A DNA stretch of 64,000 nt from Armatimonadota bacterium. Its GTDB lineage: Bacteria > Armatimonadota > Fimbriimonadia > Fimbriimonadales > Fimbriimonadaceae. Under the pieces are notes generated by a model. It did no database searches, was not told the origin of the DNA, and saw only the letters and a program-made list of their open reading frames with translations. The stretch's first letter is position 1, and each line of letters opens with the position of its first letter. The position numbers and the translations under genes were made by a program. Below are positions 55,222-64,000 of this stretch, one piece after another. The stretch is taken from positions 558,001 to 622,000 of the forward strand of contig JAFLBD010000001.1 of the NCBI GenBank assembly GCA_017303935.1, read 5' to 3'.

Positions 55222-57240
55222 ATGTCTGGATTTGATTGGAAGAAATTGTCGTCGAACGGTGATGGGGAGCCAACTCCGCCACCTCAAGCACCGCCGACTC
55301 CTGAAGAATTGGCTGCCGCGGCTCCACCAGTGGTGAACTCGTCGGACTTGCCACCTACCGTGCCTCCAGTGGCACCACCGGCGGCATCGAGTCCGGCATC
55401 GAGCCCAGAGCTTAGCGACTTATTAAAGCGTTTGAGCGCTGCGCCGAAGCCAGCTGAAGCCGTTCAAGAGGCGTCGGCTCCACCAGCTCAAGCTGAAGAA
55501 GCTACTCCGCCGGCGAGTGCGCCAGCAGCCAAATCGGCGAGCGACATCTTCGGCGATTTACCGTTTGCCAAGCACGAAGAGCTTTTAGAAAAGGCGAAGC
55601 CAGGCGAAAAGCTTGAGAACCCCTATGCTTCGGCAACGGGTGCAAAAACCAAGTCTGATTCGATCGGCATGCCGTCCATCCAGCGACCAGAGATGTTGGA
55701 GATCGAGCCGCCTGTCGCCACACCAAAGGAATCGGCATTCGCATCTGCTCCTGAACCGACATCTGCAGCTAGCGATTTGCCACCGGTAACTCAAACGATC
55801 AATACGAATTTGCCACCACCAGGGATGACTGGATTGCCACCTGTTACGGCGGAATCAAAGCCTGAACCGGCTTTGCCATCCACGCCGCCGGTGACGAATG
55901 ACGGCTTCACTGCACCACCGCCAGTTGCTGCAGCACCTCCAGTGAGTTCAGCACCGCCTGTCAGCTCCACACCTCCGGTCGCTAACTCGGAACCGGCGTC
56001 GGATACGACTGACAAGGTCTTGAGCTTGTTTGCTAAGAAGGAAAACAAGGCGCCAGAGCCAGAAGTCGACCTTAACGACCTGAGCAGTTTGAATAGTGCG
56101 GATAGAAACGCCACATCATTTGATGCTCATAACGAAGGTCGCAACGTCAACGGTCGATACGATGGCGGTCAGTCCATTGCGGACATTCACATTGACGAAA
56201 TTTTGAGCATGGCCGTCGAACGACGGTGCTCGGACGTTCACTTTACGGTCGGACTCCCGCCGATGATCCGTGTTGACGGTGAAATGGCACCACTGCCGTA
56301 TGCCCCGTTGATGCCAGCTGACGTTCGAAGGCTGCTGTACGACACCATCGACGATGACAAGTTACAAAAGTTTGAGAACACTCACGAACTTGACTTTAGC
56401 TATCCGGTGAAGGGTTTAGGACGATTCCGTGTTAACATGTTCGTCCAGCGTGGAAGCGTCGGCGGCGTCATGCGTGTGATTCCTCAGAGAATTCCTGCTT
56501 TTGACGAACTCGGTCTGCCTCCAGTTATTCGCGAAATGAGCAAACGAACCAGCGGATTAATCCTGGTGACGGGCCCAACTGGTTCGGGTAAATCGACTAC
56601 GATCGCTTCGATGATCGACGACATCAACTCGACGCGCAAAGGGCACATCATGACGATCGAGGATCCGATCGAATACCTTCACGCTCACAAGATGTCGGTG
56701 ATCAACCAGCGCGAAATGCACAGTGATACATTTAGTTTCCACAATGCACTTCGAGCCGTACTTCGTGAAGACCCAGACATCATTCTCGTTGGTGAATTGC
56801 GTGACCTTGAAACAATTGAAGCGGCACTGACGCTCGCGGAAACTGGTCACCTTGTCTTTGGAACGTTGCACACTCGCAACGCACCTTCGACCATCGACCG
56901 AATCATCGACGTTTTCCCGCCAGAGTCTCAGGAACAGATTCGTGTGTTGCTCGCCAACACGATCGAAGGCGTTGTGTCGCAACAACTGCTCCCAAGACTA
57001 GGTGGTGGTCGCCGCGCTGCGATTGAGATCATGCTCGGATCGTCTGCTATCAAGAACTTGATCCGCGAAGGAAAGACTCACCAAATGCAGTCCATCATCG
57101 AAACTGGCGGAAAGGCCGGAATGCAGACAATGGACGCAAACCTGGCGGAGCTCTATAAGACAGGTCAAGTCGAGTTTGAAGAAGCGCTAATGCGCGCTAT
57201 CGACAAAGATAACTTTGGACGAATGGCGCGAGCTGCTTAG
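55222..57240 (+). CDS. pilT: PilT-type retraction ATPase with long Pro-rich N-terminal extension
   Basis: About 672 aa, whereas PilT is usually about 350. The core begins near residue 320 (DIHIDEILSMAVERRCSDVHFTVG) and is normal: Walker A TGPTGSGKSTT with K457, the Asp/His box, ELRDLETIEAALTLAETGHLVFGTLHT and the PilT-typical SAIKNLIREGKTHQMQSIIETG. Before it lies a low-complexity Pro/Ala/Ser/Val region with many PPV motifs. Start 55222 is preferred over 55195 because of the AAGGG Shine-Dalgarno sequence 5 nt upstream. PilT drives pilus retraction and twitching. Confidence 0.92.
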   Translation: MSGFDWKKLSSNGDGEPTPPPQAPPTPEELAAAAPPVVNSSDLPPTVPPVAPPAASSPASSPELSDLLKRLSAAPKPAEAVQEASAPPAQAEEATPPASAPAAKSASDIFGDLPFAKHEELLEKAKPGEKLENPYASATGAKTKSDSIGMPSIQRPEMLEIEPPVATPKESAFASAPEPTSAASDLPPVTQTINTNLPPPGMTGLPPVTAESKPEPALPSTPPVTNDGFTAPPPVAAAPPVSSAPPVSSTPPVANSEPASDTTDKVLSLFAKKENKAPEPEVDLNDLSSLNSADRNATSFDAHNEGRNVNGRYDGGQSIADIHIDEILSMAVERRCSDVHFTVGLPPMIRVDGEMAPLPYAPLMPADVRRLLYDTIDDDKLQKFENTHELDFSYPVKGLGRFRVNMFVQRGSVGGVMRVIPQRIPAFDELGLPPVIREMSKRTSGLILVTGPTGSGKSTTIASMIDDINSTRKGHIMTIEDPIEYLHAHKMSVINQREMHSDTFSFHNALRAVLREDPDIILVGELRDLETIEAALTLAETGHLVFGTLHTRNAPSTIDRIIDVFPPESQEQIRVLLANTIEGVVSQQLLPRLGGGRRAAIEIMLGSSAIKNLIREGKTHQMQSIIETGGKAGMQTMDANLAELYKTGQVEFEEALMRAIDKDNFGRMARAA

Positions 57241-57261
57241 TCACTCTGCATTTATGCAAGT

Positions 57262-57299
57262 AAAAGTGCTGGGATTCTCGTAGATTCCCAGCACTTTTT
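57262..57299 (+). terminator. terminator after pilT
   Basis: A 13-bp stem (AAAAGTGCTGGGA / TCCCAGCACTTTT) with an 11-nt loop and a following T, about 20 bp after the pilT stop. Confidence 0.92.
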
Positions 57300-57426
57300 G
57301 CATGCAACAGTAACAATACTTGCGAATATCAGCATAAAAACTGGATATTCCATGCGTCAATGGACTTCATACGTCGTCTAAAGATATGATTGTTTTGCCG
57401 TTTGGCAATTTTTTGTTTCGCACTCG

Positions 57427-58578
57427 ATGAAGAGGGTTGATATTGCGGTCGTGGGCGCTGGGATTCTGGGTCTTGCTCACGCCTATATGCTGTCCAAAAT
57501 GGGACTGGAAGTGGTGGTGTTCGAAAAGAACCCCGCTCCAAGTAGCTATTCCTCATTTAGTGACGGAATTATTTCGCCGTCCAAATTGGCTCCCAGCCCA
57601 GTGCGTAACCTGGCCAATCGATCCAGCGTTCTTTGGCGCGAAGTAATCGCAGAAATAGATGCTTGGATCAATCCATTCGGAGGCATTGCCCTCGCAACTG
57701 CTGAACTGGACATGGTGCTCTACCACGAGTTTGCAGAACGCCAAACTCAGGTCCATTCGAGCGCACAAGTCTTGCGAAATGAGCAAGTTTTCGAATTTGC
57801 GCCAATGGTCAATCAACAGTCCGTAATTGGCGGTCTGCACTTTACATCCGACTTTGCAATTGATCCAGGCGGATTCATTGCGGACCTCGTTGAACATCTT
57901 CGAACTCAGATGAATGTCGAGTTCTATTTCGGCACATTGGTGACTGGAGTCGACGATGGTTATGTTGGTAACGACGACGTGATGGTTCAGGCATCCGAAG
58001 TGATCGTTTGCGCTGGCATCGAGTACCAACCGCTTTTCACGGAAGTCTTTAAGAACGCAAAACTCGGCATCTCTGCTGTTCAGCAAATCCGCATAGAACC
58101 AACGGGCGAGAGGTTAGATACTGGTGCATTTTTACGATCACCGCTTTACACTTATCATGCTCCGAGCTTTGTCATCTGCCCATCGTTGCCGAAGTTTAGG
58201 AACGAAATTCTAGACCGTTTCAAAACTGAACTCGAATTTGGAATCGATCACTTTGCCACGCAATTGCGCCACGGAACAATCGTCATTGGCTCTTCTTATC
58301 GCGGCACTAATTCGAACACACTTCCCAGAGACGAAGAAGTTGACCGAGTCCTCCTAAATGCCAGCCGAAAAATAATTGACGACACGCAATATGAGGTTGT
58401 CGATCGAAGGATCTCGTTTGTTTCGACTGGCCCTGGTGGCCCGGTGAACGTCTTGCGCGTCAAGCCAAAGGTTCGGTTGGTGAACATCACCGGCGATCTG
58501 GGAACAACTCTTGCGTTCGCCGTAGCCGAAGATGTCGCTCTGGAAATTTTGGGCAAATCAGAATCTAATCTCGTGTGA
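57427..58578 (+). CDS. FAD-dependent oxidoreductase (DAO family, TIGR03364-like)
   Basis: A 383-aa flavoprotein. The N-terminal dinucleotide-binding motif DIAVVGAGILGLAHAYMLSKMGLEVVVFEKN and the C-terminal LVNITGDLGTTLAFAVAEDVALEIL close the FAD fold of the D-amino-acid oxidase family. The overall pattern resembles the clade sometimes seen near phosphonate-degradation genes, but no phosphonatase is adjacent here, so substrate is unassigned. It is a single gene with about 30 bp to the following GH20 gene, possibly cotranscribed. Confidence 0.83.
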   Translation: MKRVDIAVVGAGILGLAHAYMLSKMGLEVVVFEKNPAPSSYSSFSDGIISPSKLAPSPVRNLANRSSVLWREVIAEIDAWINPFGGIALATAELDMVLYHEFAERQTQVHSSAQVLRNEQVFEFAPMVNQQSVIGGLHFTSDFAIDPGGFIADLVEHLRTQMNVEFYFGTLVTGVDDGYVGNDDVMVQASEVIVCAGIEYQPLFTEVFKNAKLGISAVQQIRIEPTGERLDTGAFLRSPLYTYHAPSFVICPSLPKFRNEILDRFKTELEFGIDHFATQLRHGTIVIGSSYRGTNSNTLPRDEEVDRVLLNASRKIIDDTQYEVVDRRISFVSTGPGGPVNVLRVKPKVRLVNITGDLGTTLAFAVAEDVALEILGKSESNLV

Positions 58579-58609
58579 TCAACTGCCGGGGTTCGAACGT
58601 CCGTAGAAT

Positions 58610-61135
58610 GTGCTCGCCGGATTAGTCCTCGCAAATCTCATTTCGTCTTCCAATATGGGGGATTGGTCGTTCGATTACCAGTCCAGAAGCGGGCTGAAGG
58701 TCGTTGCATCGGATGTCAACATCGTCCAGGGATCGTTCTTCCAATACTACGCGCCAGGCTGGACCAAAGGCTATTACAGTTCCAACTGGGATGATCAGGT
58801 AATCACCCGAACTCCAGAAGGAACCCGGGTGACATTTGGCAACCCCAATTCCGCTGCAAGCGGCACAATCGATTTTCGTAGAGTCGGCAACGCGCTCATT
58901 GCGGAATATGAACTGGCCTGGAATTCCGATGATCCTTGCATGATCGAGGCTTCATTTGGCCATCTTTGGGCGCCGGCATTTCTTCAAGGCACTGTACAAA
59001 CGGCCGGGGTCACTGCGCGAACATTTACAAAGCCGCCGGTCCCGTCTGCAACGCCAGAAGCAAGGCAAATTGGCTCACCATCGAATCAATTCGCTTTCAA
59101 AAATCCTCTCTTGAATCTCAATGTATCGGTGAAAGGGGCCAATCCGCTGTTGTTCGATGCGAGACAATATTCGGGGGACTTTGCAGTCGGCAAACAACTA
59201 TGGTGGTTCGGGGACAGCGAGATTCCAGTCTCACGGTCCTTTCCTGCCAAATTCCGAGTCGAATACCAAATCGAAACCGCAAAGAGCTCTCCATCGCAAT
59301 CGGTCCCGGTCGAGGCGAAACCAAAGGTGGCCAATACGGCACTGGTGCCAGCAGAGACTAAATTGCCGCTGATCCCGAAGCCGAAATCTTACGCGAAGAG
59401 AAGCGGAACACCTCTCGCGATCTCATGGAAAAAGCCACAGTTGGGTCGCGATCAAATCACCGGTTGGGAGGCTGCAACCTCGTGGCTCAAGAGCCGATTT
59501 GAAGTCATTGAAAGCGCCGGAGTGCCGATCAGTTTCAAAAAGGATTCCTCAATAGTCAGCGAAGGATATCGCCTCAGCGTGGATTCAAAATCGGCAACCA
59601 TCACAGCAAGCGAACCTGCCGGATTTAAGTTTGGGCTGATGCGACTTGCCAACCTCACCTTTACTGAAAAGGGCAAGCTGAGCGTCGAACCATGCATTAT
59701 CGAGGATCGGCCGAGCATCCACTTCAGGGGGTTACATACCTTCGTCGGACCGCGAGCCATCGGCTATCAATCAAGGCTGATTCAGAATTTGATGAACCCG
59801 ATGATGATGAATCGGGTGGTGCTGCAATGCGAACGTACGGCTTGGGAATCAACTCCGGGGACGAACACCGGGATCACGATGTCAAAGCAGCAGCTCACCT
59901 CGCTGGTCACCAAATATCAAGAGGCAGGCATCCGTCCAATTCCGCTCATTCAGAGCTTTGGGCATATGGGCTGGCTCTTCGAAAATGGGAAAAACCTCGA
60001 CATCGCTTTGAACCCGCAAGTGCCGTTTACGATCGATCCGAACAAGCCGCGATCCCGCGAAGTTCTGGAGGGAATCTGGAATGAGGCTCTTGAGATTTTC
60101 AATCCCGATATCGCGCATTTTGGGCTCGACGAAGTGAACTTGAGAGGGATGTCGACAGACTCAAAAACGCTTACGAACTTGTGGCGAATCCATGTTCCGT
60201 GGCTCGCGTCGTATGCTCAAAAGAAGGGCGTCAAAATGATGCTGTGGGGCGACAATCTGCTTGCGCCCGGCCAGGCTCCCGATGCCACGAACGGAACCAA
60301 TCCTGAAGAGGCCAAGCGCCGAAGGGAGGTGCTGCCGAAAGGGGCGATCATCGCCGATTGGCACTACATCAACAACGCTGACCCAAAAATCTATCGCTCG
60401 ATTGATCTCTTTAAGTCTGAAGGTTTTGATGTCGTGGCGAGCACCTGGAACCGGCCACAAAACATTCAAGGGTTCTTTAAGGCAGCCGAACTCGCGGGCT
60501 CGGGCGCACTGCAGACCACATGGGCTGGTTACGAAAGCAATTTGGACAACATGCTCCGCGCAAGAACCCAGTTCTCTGCTTACGCTCTGGCAGCTGAGCA
60601 TGCTTGGAGTGGTGAAAAGCCCTCGTACGATCTGAACGACGCATTCAAGAGGCTTTACTTCGCGGAGCGTTTGCCGCTAAATCCTCGAAAGGGAAATCAT
60701 TGGATTCTCGGCAAAGTCGCCGAATCAAAACGAATCGGTAACGTGAATTTTGAGTTGTTAGAGCCTCTGAACTTTTATTGCCCTCTGACTGAGGTCGGGA
60801 AGAGCTCTCCGAAGATCAGGACGATAACCGTGGCTCCGCACCGCGCGAGTGCCTTCTCGATTGCATTTGAATCCAAATTTGCACTTGGAGACCATGACCA
60901 AATTGCGAGGGTCACCGTCATTCAGGCGTCGGGGCAAAAATCGGAATTCAAAGTGAACTATTGCACCCACGTGACCGCACCAGACGACTCACAAAAGCCA
61001 TTGGCTGCGTTTCAAGTTGAGAACATCGCCGCGCCGGTTTTCAAGCTCGAAACCAACTCCGAAATCAAGAGCATTGAAATCGAATGCACCAATCCTAGTT
61101 CCGGGCTGATTTTGCGCGGGATAACAACCTGGTAG
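58610..61135 (+). CDS. GH20-like beta-N-acetylhexosaminidase
   Basis: An 841-aa protein starting at GTG, with a short hydrophobic leader (LAGLVLANLISSS). Residues up to about 225 form a beta-rich accessory region. The GH20 core has an N-terminal GH20b-like domain and the catalytic barrel, where HFGLDEVN carries D507-E508 in place of the classical HxGGDE. RPSIHFRGLHTF and the aromatic WHYINN/STWNRPQN segments line the pocket. Probably cleaves GlcNAc-type sugars from chitin- or peptidoglycan-derived material. AmpG-like permease gene follows 31 bp later. Confidence 0.8.
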   Translation: MLAGLVLANLISSSNMGDWSFDYQSRSGLKVVASDVNIVQGSFFQYYAPGWTKGYYSSNWDDQVITRTPEGTRVTFGNPNSAASGTIDFRRVGNALIAEYELAWNSDDPCMIEASFGHLWAPAFLQGTVQTAGVTARTFTKPPVPSATPEARQIGSPSNQFAFKNPLLNLNVSVKGANPLLFDARQYSGDFAVGKQLWWFGDSEIPVSRSFPAKFRVEYQIETAKSSPSQSVPVEAKPKVANTALVPAETKLPLIPKPKSYAKRSGTPLAISWKKPQLGRDQITGWEAATSWLKSRFEVIESAGVPISFKKDSSIVSEGYRLSVDSKSATITASEPAGFKFGLMRLANLTFTEKGKLSVEPCIIEDRPSIHFRGLHTFVGPRAIGYQSRLIQNLMNPMMMNRVVLQCERTAWESTPGTNTGITMSKQQLTSLVTKYQEAGIRPIPLIQSFGHMGWLFENGKNLDIALNPQVPFTIDPNKPRSREVLEGIWNEALEIFNPDIAHFGLDEVNLRGMSTDSKTLTNLWRIHVPWLASYAQKKGVKMMLWGDNLLAPGQAPDATNGTNPEEAKRRREVLPKGAIIADWHYINNADPKIYRSIDLFKSEGFDVVASTWNRPQNIQGFFKAAELAGSGALQTTWAGYESNLDNMLRARTQFSAYALAAEHAWSGEKPSYDLNDAFKRLYFAERLPLNPRKGNHWILGKVAESKRIGNVNFELLEPLNFYCPLTEVGKSSPKIRTITVAPHRASAFSIAFESKFALGDHDQIARVTVIQASGQKSEFKVNYCTHVTAPDDSQKPLAAFQVENIAAPVFKLETNSEIKSIEIECTNPSSGLILRGITTW

Positions 61136-61166
61136 ATGATCGTGCTAAAGTGAATTTCACACTATC

Positions 61167-62795
61167 ATGAGTTCAATCGATCCGGCCAAACCTTCCCCGA
61201 CGGCTCTCCAGAAAGCGGCATACATTTCGCCTTGGCTCATCATTCCGGCGCTCTACTTTGCACAAGGTCTGCCAGGCACGATGGTGCAGCAGATGACCGG
61301 AATCATGCTGAAGGACCTCAAGATCGAGAACAAGGATCTTGCGGTGTTCACGGCATTGATTGGATGGCCTTGGACCCTTAAGATGTTCTGGGGAGCATTG
61401 GTTGACCGGCGGGACACCAAGCGGTCCTGGATCGTTTACACTCAGCTCGCAATCACGGCATGCATCGCTGCCGCCGCACTAACCATGCAGACGCCCGGAT
61501 GGCTGACTGGAATTCTGATTTCTTTCTTTGTCCTGGCGTTCCTCAGCGCCACCCACGATATCGCGGCGGACGGATTTTATCTTCTGGCGGTCAAGCCTGA
61601 GAATCATTCGTACTTCATCGGAATCCGATCGATGTTCTTCCGGCTGAGCGCGATCTTTACGACGAGTGGATTGGTGGCTGTTGCCGCAAACATGCAAAAG
61701 GCGGGGACGGCGCCGACCACCTCATGGTCCTATGCAATCTTGGCCGGGGCCGCGATCTACGGGTTGGTGATGGTCTATGACCTCAAGATGTTGCCGCGTC
61801 CTGAATCCGACGAAAAGCACTCCCCGATCAAGATCGGCGAACTGCTCTCACGGTTTGTTCAGATCGTCCTGTTGCTCGCGGCCCTGATCTTGATCGTGCG
61901 ATTGATTTATTGGACCCTAGGCCCGGTTGTTAGTCCATTGTTCGGCTACCAGTTCAATGACATGCTCGCCAAATTTGGGACGCCTCTGTTCTTCGAGAAA
62001 CTTGACCCGAATAATCCGTACTACGGCTACAAGTCTCTGGCCATGCCTGTACAGCTCGCCATCTCGCTCGGGACCATTCTGGTTGGAATGCTCGCCGGTT
62101 GGAACATGTGGACGAAGACCGGGATGCAAGAGCCAACAAAGATATTCTTTGACCGTCCAAAGATGTTCTGGGTGCTCTCGTTCATCCTATTCTTCCGCTT
62201 CGGCGAAGTGATGATCGGAACGATGAGCGGCCCGTTTCTCCAAGACCCGGCGGAGAAGGGTGGATTGGGCATTGATCTGGCTCAAGTAGGATTTATCAAC
62301 GGCACGGTTGGCGTGATCGCGCTGGCGCTAGGTGGAATTTTGGGAGGCGTTGTGATCGGGAAATTCGGCATCAAAAAGGCCCTTTGGCCGATGGTGATGG
62401 CGCTTAATATTCCGAATCTGTTTTACGTTTACGCCGCATTGACCAAGGTCAATCTTGAATTTGTTTATGGACTCATCGCCGTAGACCAGTTCGGCTATGG
62501 GTTCGGATTCTCGGCGTATATGGTGTACTTGTTGTTCCTTTGCCGTGGCCGCAAAATGGAGACCGCTGTGTACGCCATCGCAACCGGTCTGATGGTGCTC
62601 GGCGCAACGGTCGCTCGGCTTATCAGCGGAATGGTCTTTGACGTCGTCAAGTCGAACAACGCCACCAATCCGGCCGTGCACTACTCCACATTCTTCATCG
62701 TGGTGGTGATCTGCTCGATTCCCGGGATGCTAACTTTGCCGTTCATTCCGATGGAAGGTGAGGATATTAAGGAAGCTCCGGTCGACATTGACTGA
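61167..62795 (+). CDS. AmpG-like MFS permease
   Basis: A 542-aa major-facilitator protein with about 12-14 membrane segments. LIIPALYFAQGLPGTMVQQMTGIMLKDLKIENKDLAVFTALIGWPWTLKMFWGALVDRR is the AmpG/PAT-1 type N-terminus, and THDIAADGFYLLAVKPENHSYFIGIRSMFFR matches the conserved AmpG loop. AmpG imports muropeptides or anhydro-sugars. The hexosaminidase before it and serine hydrolase after it suit a peptidoglycan fragment recovery unit. A substrate other than muropeptides cannot be excluded. Confidence 0.88.
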   Translation: MSSIDPAKPSPTALQKAAYISPWLIIPALYFAQGLPGTMVQQMTGIMLKDLKIENKDLAVFTALIGWPWTLKMFWGALVDRRDTKRSWIVYTQLAITACIAAAALTMQTPGWLTGILISFFVLAFLSATHDIAADGFYLLAVKPENHSYFIGIRSMFFRLSAIFTTSGLVAVAANMQKAGTAPTTSWSYAILAGAAIYGLVMVYDLKMLPRPESDEKHSPIKIGELLSRFVQIVLLLAALILIVRLIYWTLGPVVSPLFGYQFNDMLAKFGTPLFFEKLDPNNPYYGYKSLAMPVQLAISLGTILVGMLAGWNMWTKTGMQEPTKIFFDRPKMFWVLSFILFFRFGEVMIGTMSGPFLQDPAEKGGLGIDLAQVGFINGTVGVIALALGGILGGVVIGKFGIKKALWPMVMALNIPNLFYVYAALTKVNLEFVYGLIAVDQFGYGFGFSAYMVYLLFLCRGRKMETAVYAIATGLMVLGATVARLISGMVFDVVKSNNATNPAVHYSTFFIVVVICSIPGMLTLPFIPMEGEDIKEAPVDID

Positions 62796-63819
62796 AATCG
62801 ATCTCGAATCATTGACGCGCCAGTGCGAATCTGCGGTGAAAGCCGGAGTTTTCCCTGGCGCATCATTCTGTGTGGGTACCGCCGATCGAGCTCATTTCGG
62901 CACAGTTGGATGTTTGGATTACCAGCATGGGCAGTCTGTTTCGAAGAGCACGATTTATGATCTCGCCAGCTTAACGAAACCGATCTGCACGACGACAAGC
63001 GCGATGTGCTTCTTTCAGGATGGGGCGTTTGGACTCGGTTCGGAAGTTCGAAATTGGATTCCAGAGTTCCACCACGGAGTGACGATTGGCCACTTGCTCA
63101 CGCACACTTCCGGGCTGCCCGCTCATCGCGATTTTTGGAAGTTAGAGGGAACTTCCGACGACCGGCTCAGAGCAGTTCTCTCCGAACCATTAGTGCGTGC
63201 CCCCGGCTCGGGCACTGAATACAGCTGTGTCGGCTTTATTGTCCTCGCCACGGTTCTCCAGCGCATCTCTGGCGAGGTCTATCCCGAATCCTGGACATGG
63301 CCGTTCTTCAGAATTTGTGAGGCAACAGGGATGGAGTTTCAATTCAACCCTCCGGCAAGTTTGAGCTTGCAGATTGCTCCGACCGAAGAAGGCACTCCGA
63401 TTGGAGTTGTGCATGACGAAAATGCACGCTCTTTGGGCGGAATTTCGGGCAATGCTGGCCTGTTCGGCACTGCTGAAGACGTCGCTCGGTTTGCCCAGCT
63501 GATTCTTCGAGGCGGGGAAGGGTTTATTCGCCCCGAGGTCATTCAAGGCTGGACCAAGCAGCAATCCGCCGATTCCACCCGTGCGCTCGGGTGGGACACT
63601 CATTCAGGTTCCAGCGACTCCAGCGCCGGCGCATTGTTTAGTCCCGAGAGCTTCGGGCACACGGGGTTCACCGGAACCTCCCTTTGGATTGATCCGAACC
63701 TAGGAATTTTTGCGGGATTGCTCACCAATCGGGTGCATCCAACACGCGAAAACACGGCGATCATCGAGTTCCGACGGAAATTTCACGAGTCGGTCGTTGA
63801 GTCGATCATCGGATGTTGA
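62788..63819 (+). CDS. beta-lactamase-related serine hydrolase
   Basis: About 343 aa. S61-L-T-K64 (LASLTKPICTTT) is the SxxK motif. The YxN motif is Y145-S-C rather than Y-x-N, and HTG near residue 295 replaces the KTG box, as in many esterase or DD-peptidase-like relatives (EstB/AmpH type). No signal peptide is seen, so it may act in the cytoplasm. The start is taken as TTG 62788, overlapping the AmpG-like gene by 8 bp; GTG 62758 is possible. The 3' end overlaps metH by 14 bp. Confidence 0.85.
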   Translation: MTEIDLESLTRQCESAVKAGVFPGASFCVGTADRAHFGTVGCLDYQHGQSVSKSTIYDLASLTKPICTTTSAMCFFQDGAFGLGSEVRNWIPEFHHGVTIGHLLTHTSGLPAHRDFWKLEGTSDDRLRAVLSEPLVRAPGSGTEYSCVGFIVLATVLQRISGEVYPESWTWPFFRICEATGMEFQFNPPASLSLQIAPTEEGTPIGVVHDENARSLGGISGNAGLFGTAEDVARFAQLILRGGEGFIRPEVIQGWTKQQSADSTRALGWDTHSGSSDSSAGALFSPESFGHTGFTGTSLWIDPNLGIFAGLLTNRVHPTRENTAIIEFRRKFHESVVESIIGC

Positions 63820-64000
63820 AGTACTTTGCGCTCGGGTGGTGCACGATGATCGCGCTGGTGCTCTGCTCGGGTACGAGCATAAATTCCTCGCTCAATTCGA
63901 TGCCAATCTTTTGCGGTTCCAGTAATTCGAATAGCTGCGCCTGATCTTCGAGATTTGGGCACGCAGGGTAGCCAAAACTGTACCGGCAACCCTGATATTT
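63806..64000 (-). CDS. metH: cobalamin-dependent methionine synthase, C-terminal fragment
   Basis: The last 64 codons of a minus-strand gene that continues beyond the window. Translated residues include CRYSFGYPACPNLEDQ, LLEPQKIGIELSEEFMLVPEQ and STSAIIVHHPSAKYF. These are the SAM-binding activation domain of MetH, where the R-x-S-x-G-Y-P-A-C-P motif and the E-x-S-T-S-A-I-I-x-H-H-P motif are diagnostic. The enzyme methylates homocysteine using methyl-tetrahydrofolate and B12. Its stop overlaps the convergent serine hydrolase gene. Confidence 0.92.
   Translation of the reverse strand, partial: KYQGCRYSFGYPACPNLEDQAQLFELLEPQKIGIELSEEFMLVPEQSTSAIIVHHPSAKYFNIR

Noticed and set aside
55240-56000. 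Possible tandem DNA repeat in the PilT extension
   Set aside because: The repetition is at the protein composition level (PPV motifs); the DNA copies are too diverged to call a tandem repeat.

Overview
The window is bacterial chromosome, roughly 50-55% GC. It is almost fully coding, with no insertion sequence, prophage, integrase or CRISPR array visible. Gene content fits a Gram-negative-type envelope: type IV pilus ATPases, a MacA-like adaptor with a MacB-like permease, an AmpG-like permease and a PEP-CTERM protein. Menaquinone is probably made by the futalosine route (mqnD), and cytochrome c is matured by CcmE/CcmF. Together with the CGA-rich arginine codon use of the highly expressed genes, this makes me suspect Armatimonadota (Fimbriimonadia-like). 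That is an inference from gene content, not an identification.

Layout. 1-5 kb: a membrane protein, recO, then a leftward ccmE-ccmF-pyrE operon. 5-9.4 kb: a tight rightward operon (exported protein, YprB-like exonuclease, alpha/beta hydrolase, threonine aldolase) facing a class III aminotransferase. 9.5-16 kb: HD-GYP sensor, dGTPase, RecB-like Fe-S nuclease, mqnD and pepF. 16-21.8 kb: Lrp and MarR regulators, then the str operon (rpsL-rpsG-fusA) and a separately promoted tuf. 21.9-32 kb: a 10-kb block lying between tuf and rpsJ. It contains a VOC/AHSA1 trio, a four-gene operon of sigma factor, orphan protein, TPR-CHAT protease-like protein and subtilase, a nitronate-monooxygenase-like enzyme, an SPFH protein and a PEP-CTERM protein. 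32-43 kb: rpsJ, a methyltransferase, a large secreted GH42-like protein, transketolase, a CAP protein, rpsD, a C39-like protein and macA/macB without an ATPase. 43-52 kb: tRNA-Met, an M1 peptidase, a nitrilase-family protein, a ppGpp-hydrolase-like HD protein, a TerC operon under a yybP-ykoY (manganese) riboswitch, a lipoprotein and small proteins, a large SARP/STAND/TPR regulator and tRNA-Leu. 52.5-57.2 kb: pilB-HDOD-pilT. 57.4-64 kb: an FAD oxidoreductase, GH20 hexosaminidase, AmpG-like permease, a serine hydrolase, and the C-terminal end of metH entering from the right on the minus strand.

The most system-like part is 23,568-28,497. An ECF-type sigma factor, a protein of unknown function, a TPR-CHAT protein with an intact His/Cys dyad and an exported subtilase with an intact triad are translationally coupled by successive overlaps. 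It looks like a self-contained regulated proteolysis module. A second theme is compactness: seven convergent gene pairs overlap at their 3' ends, and several genes have a -10-like hexamer only 6-11 nt before the start codon with no Shine-Dalgarno sequence, suggesting leaderless mRNAs.
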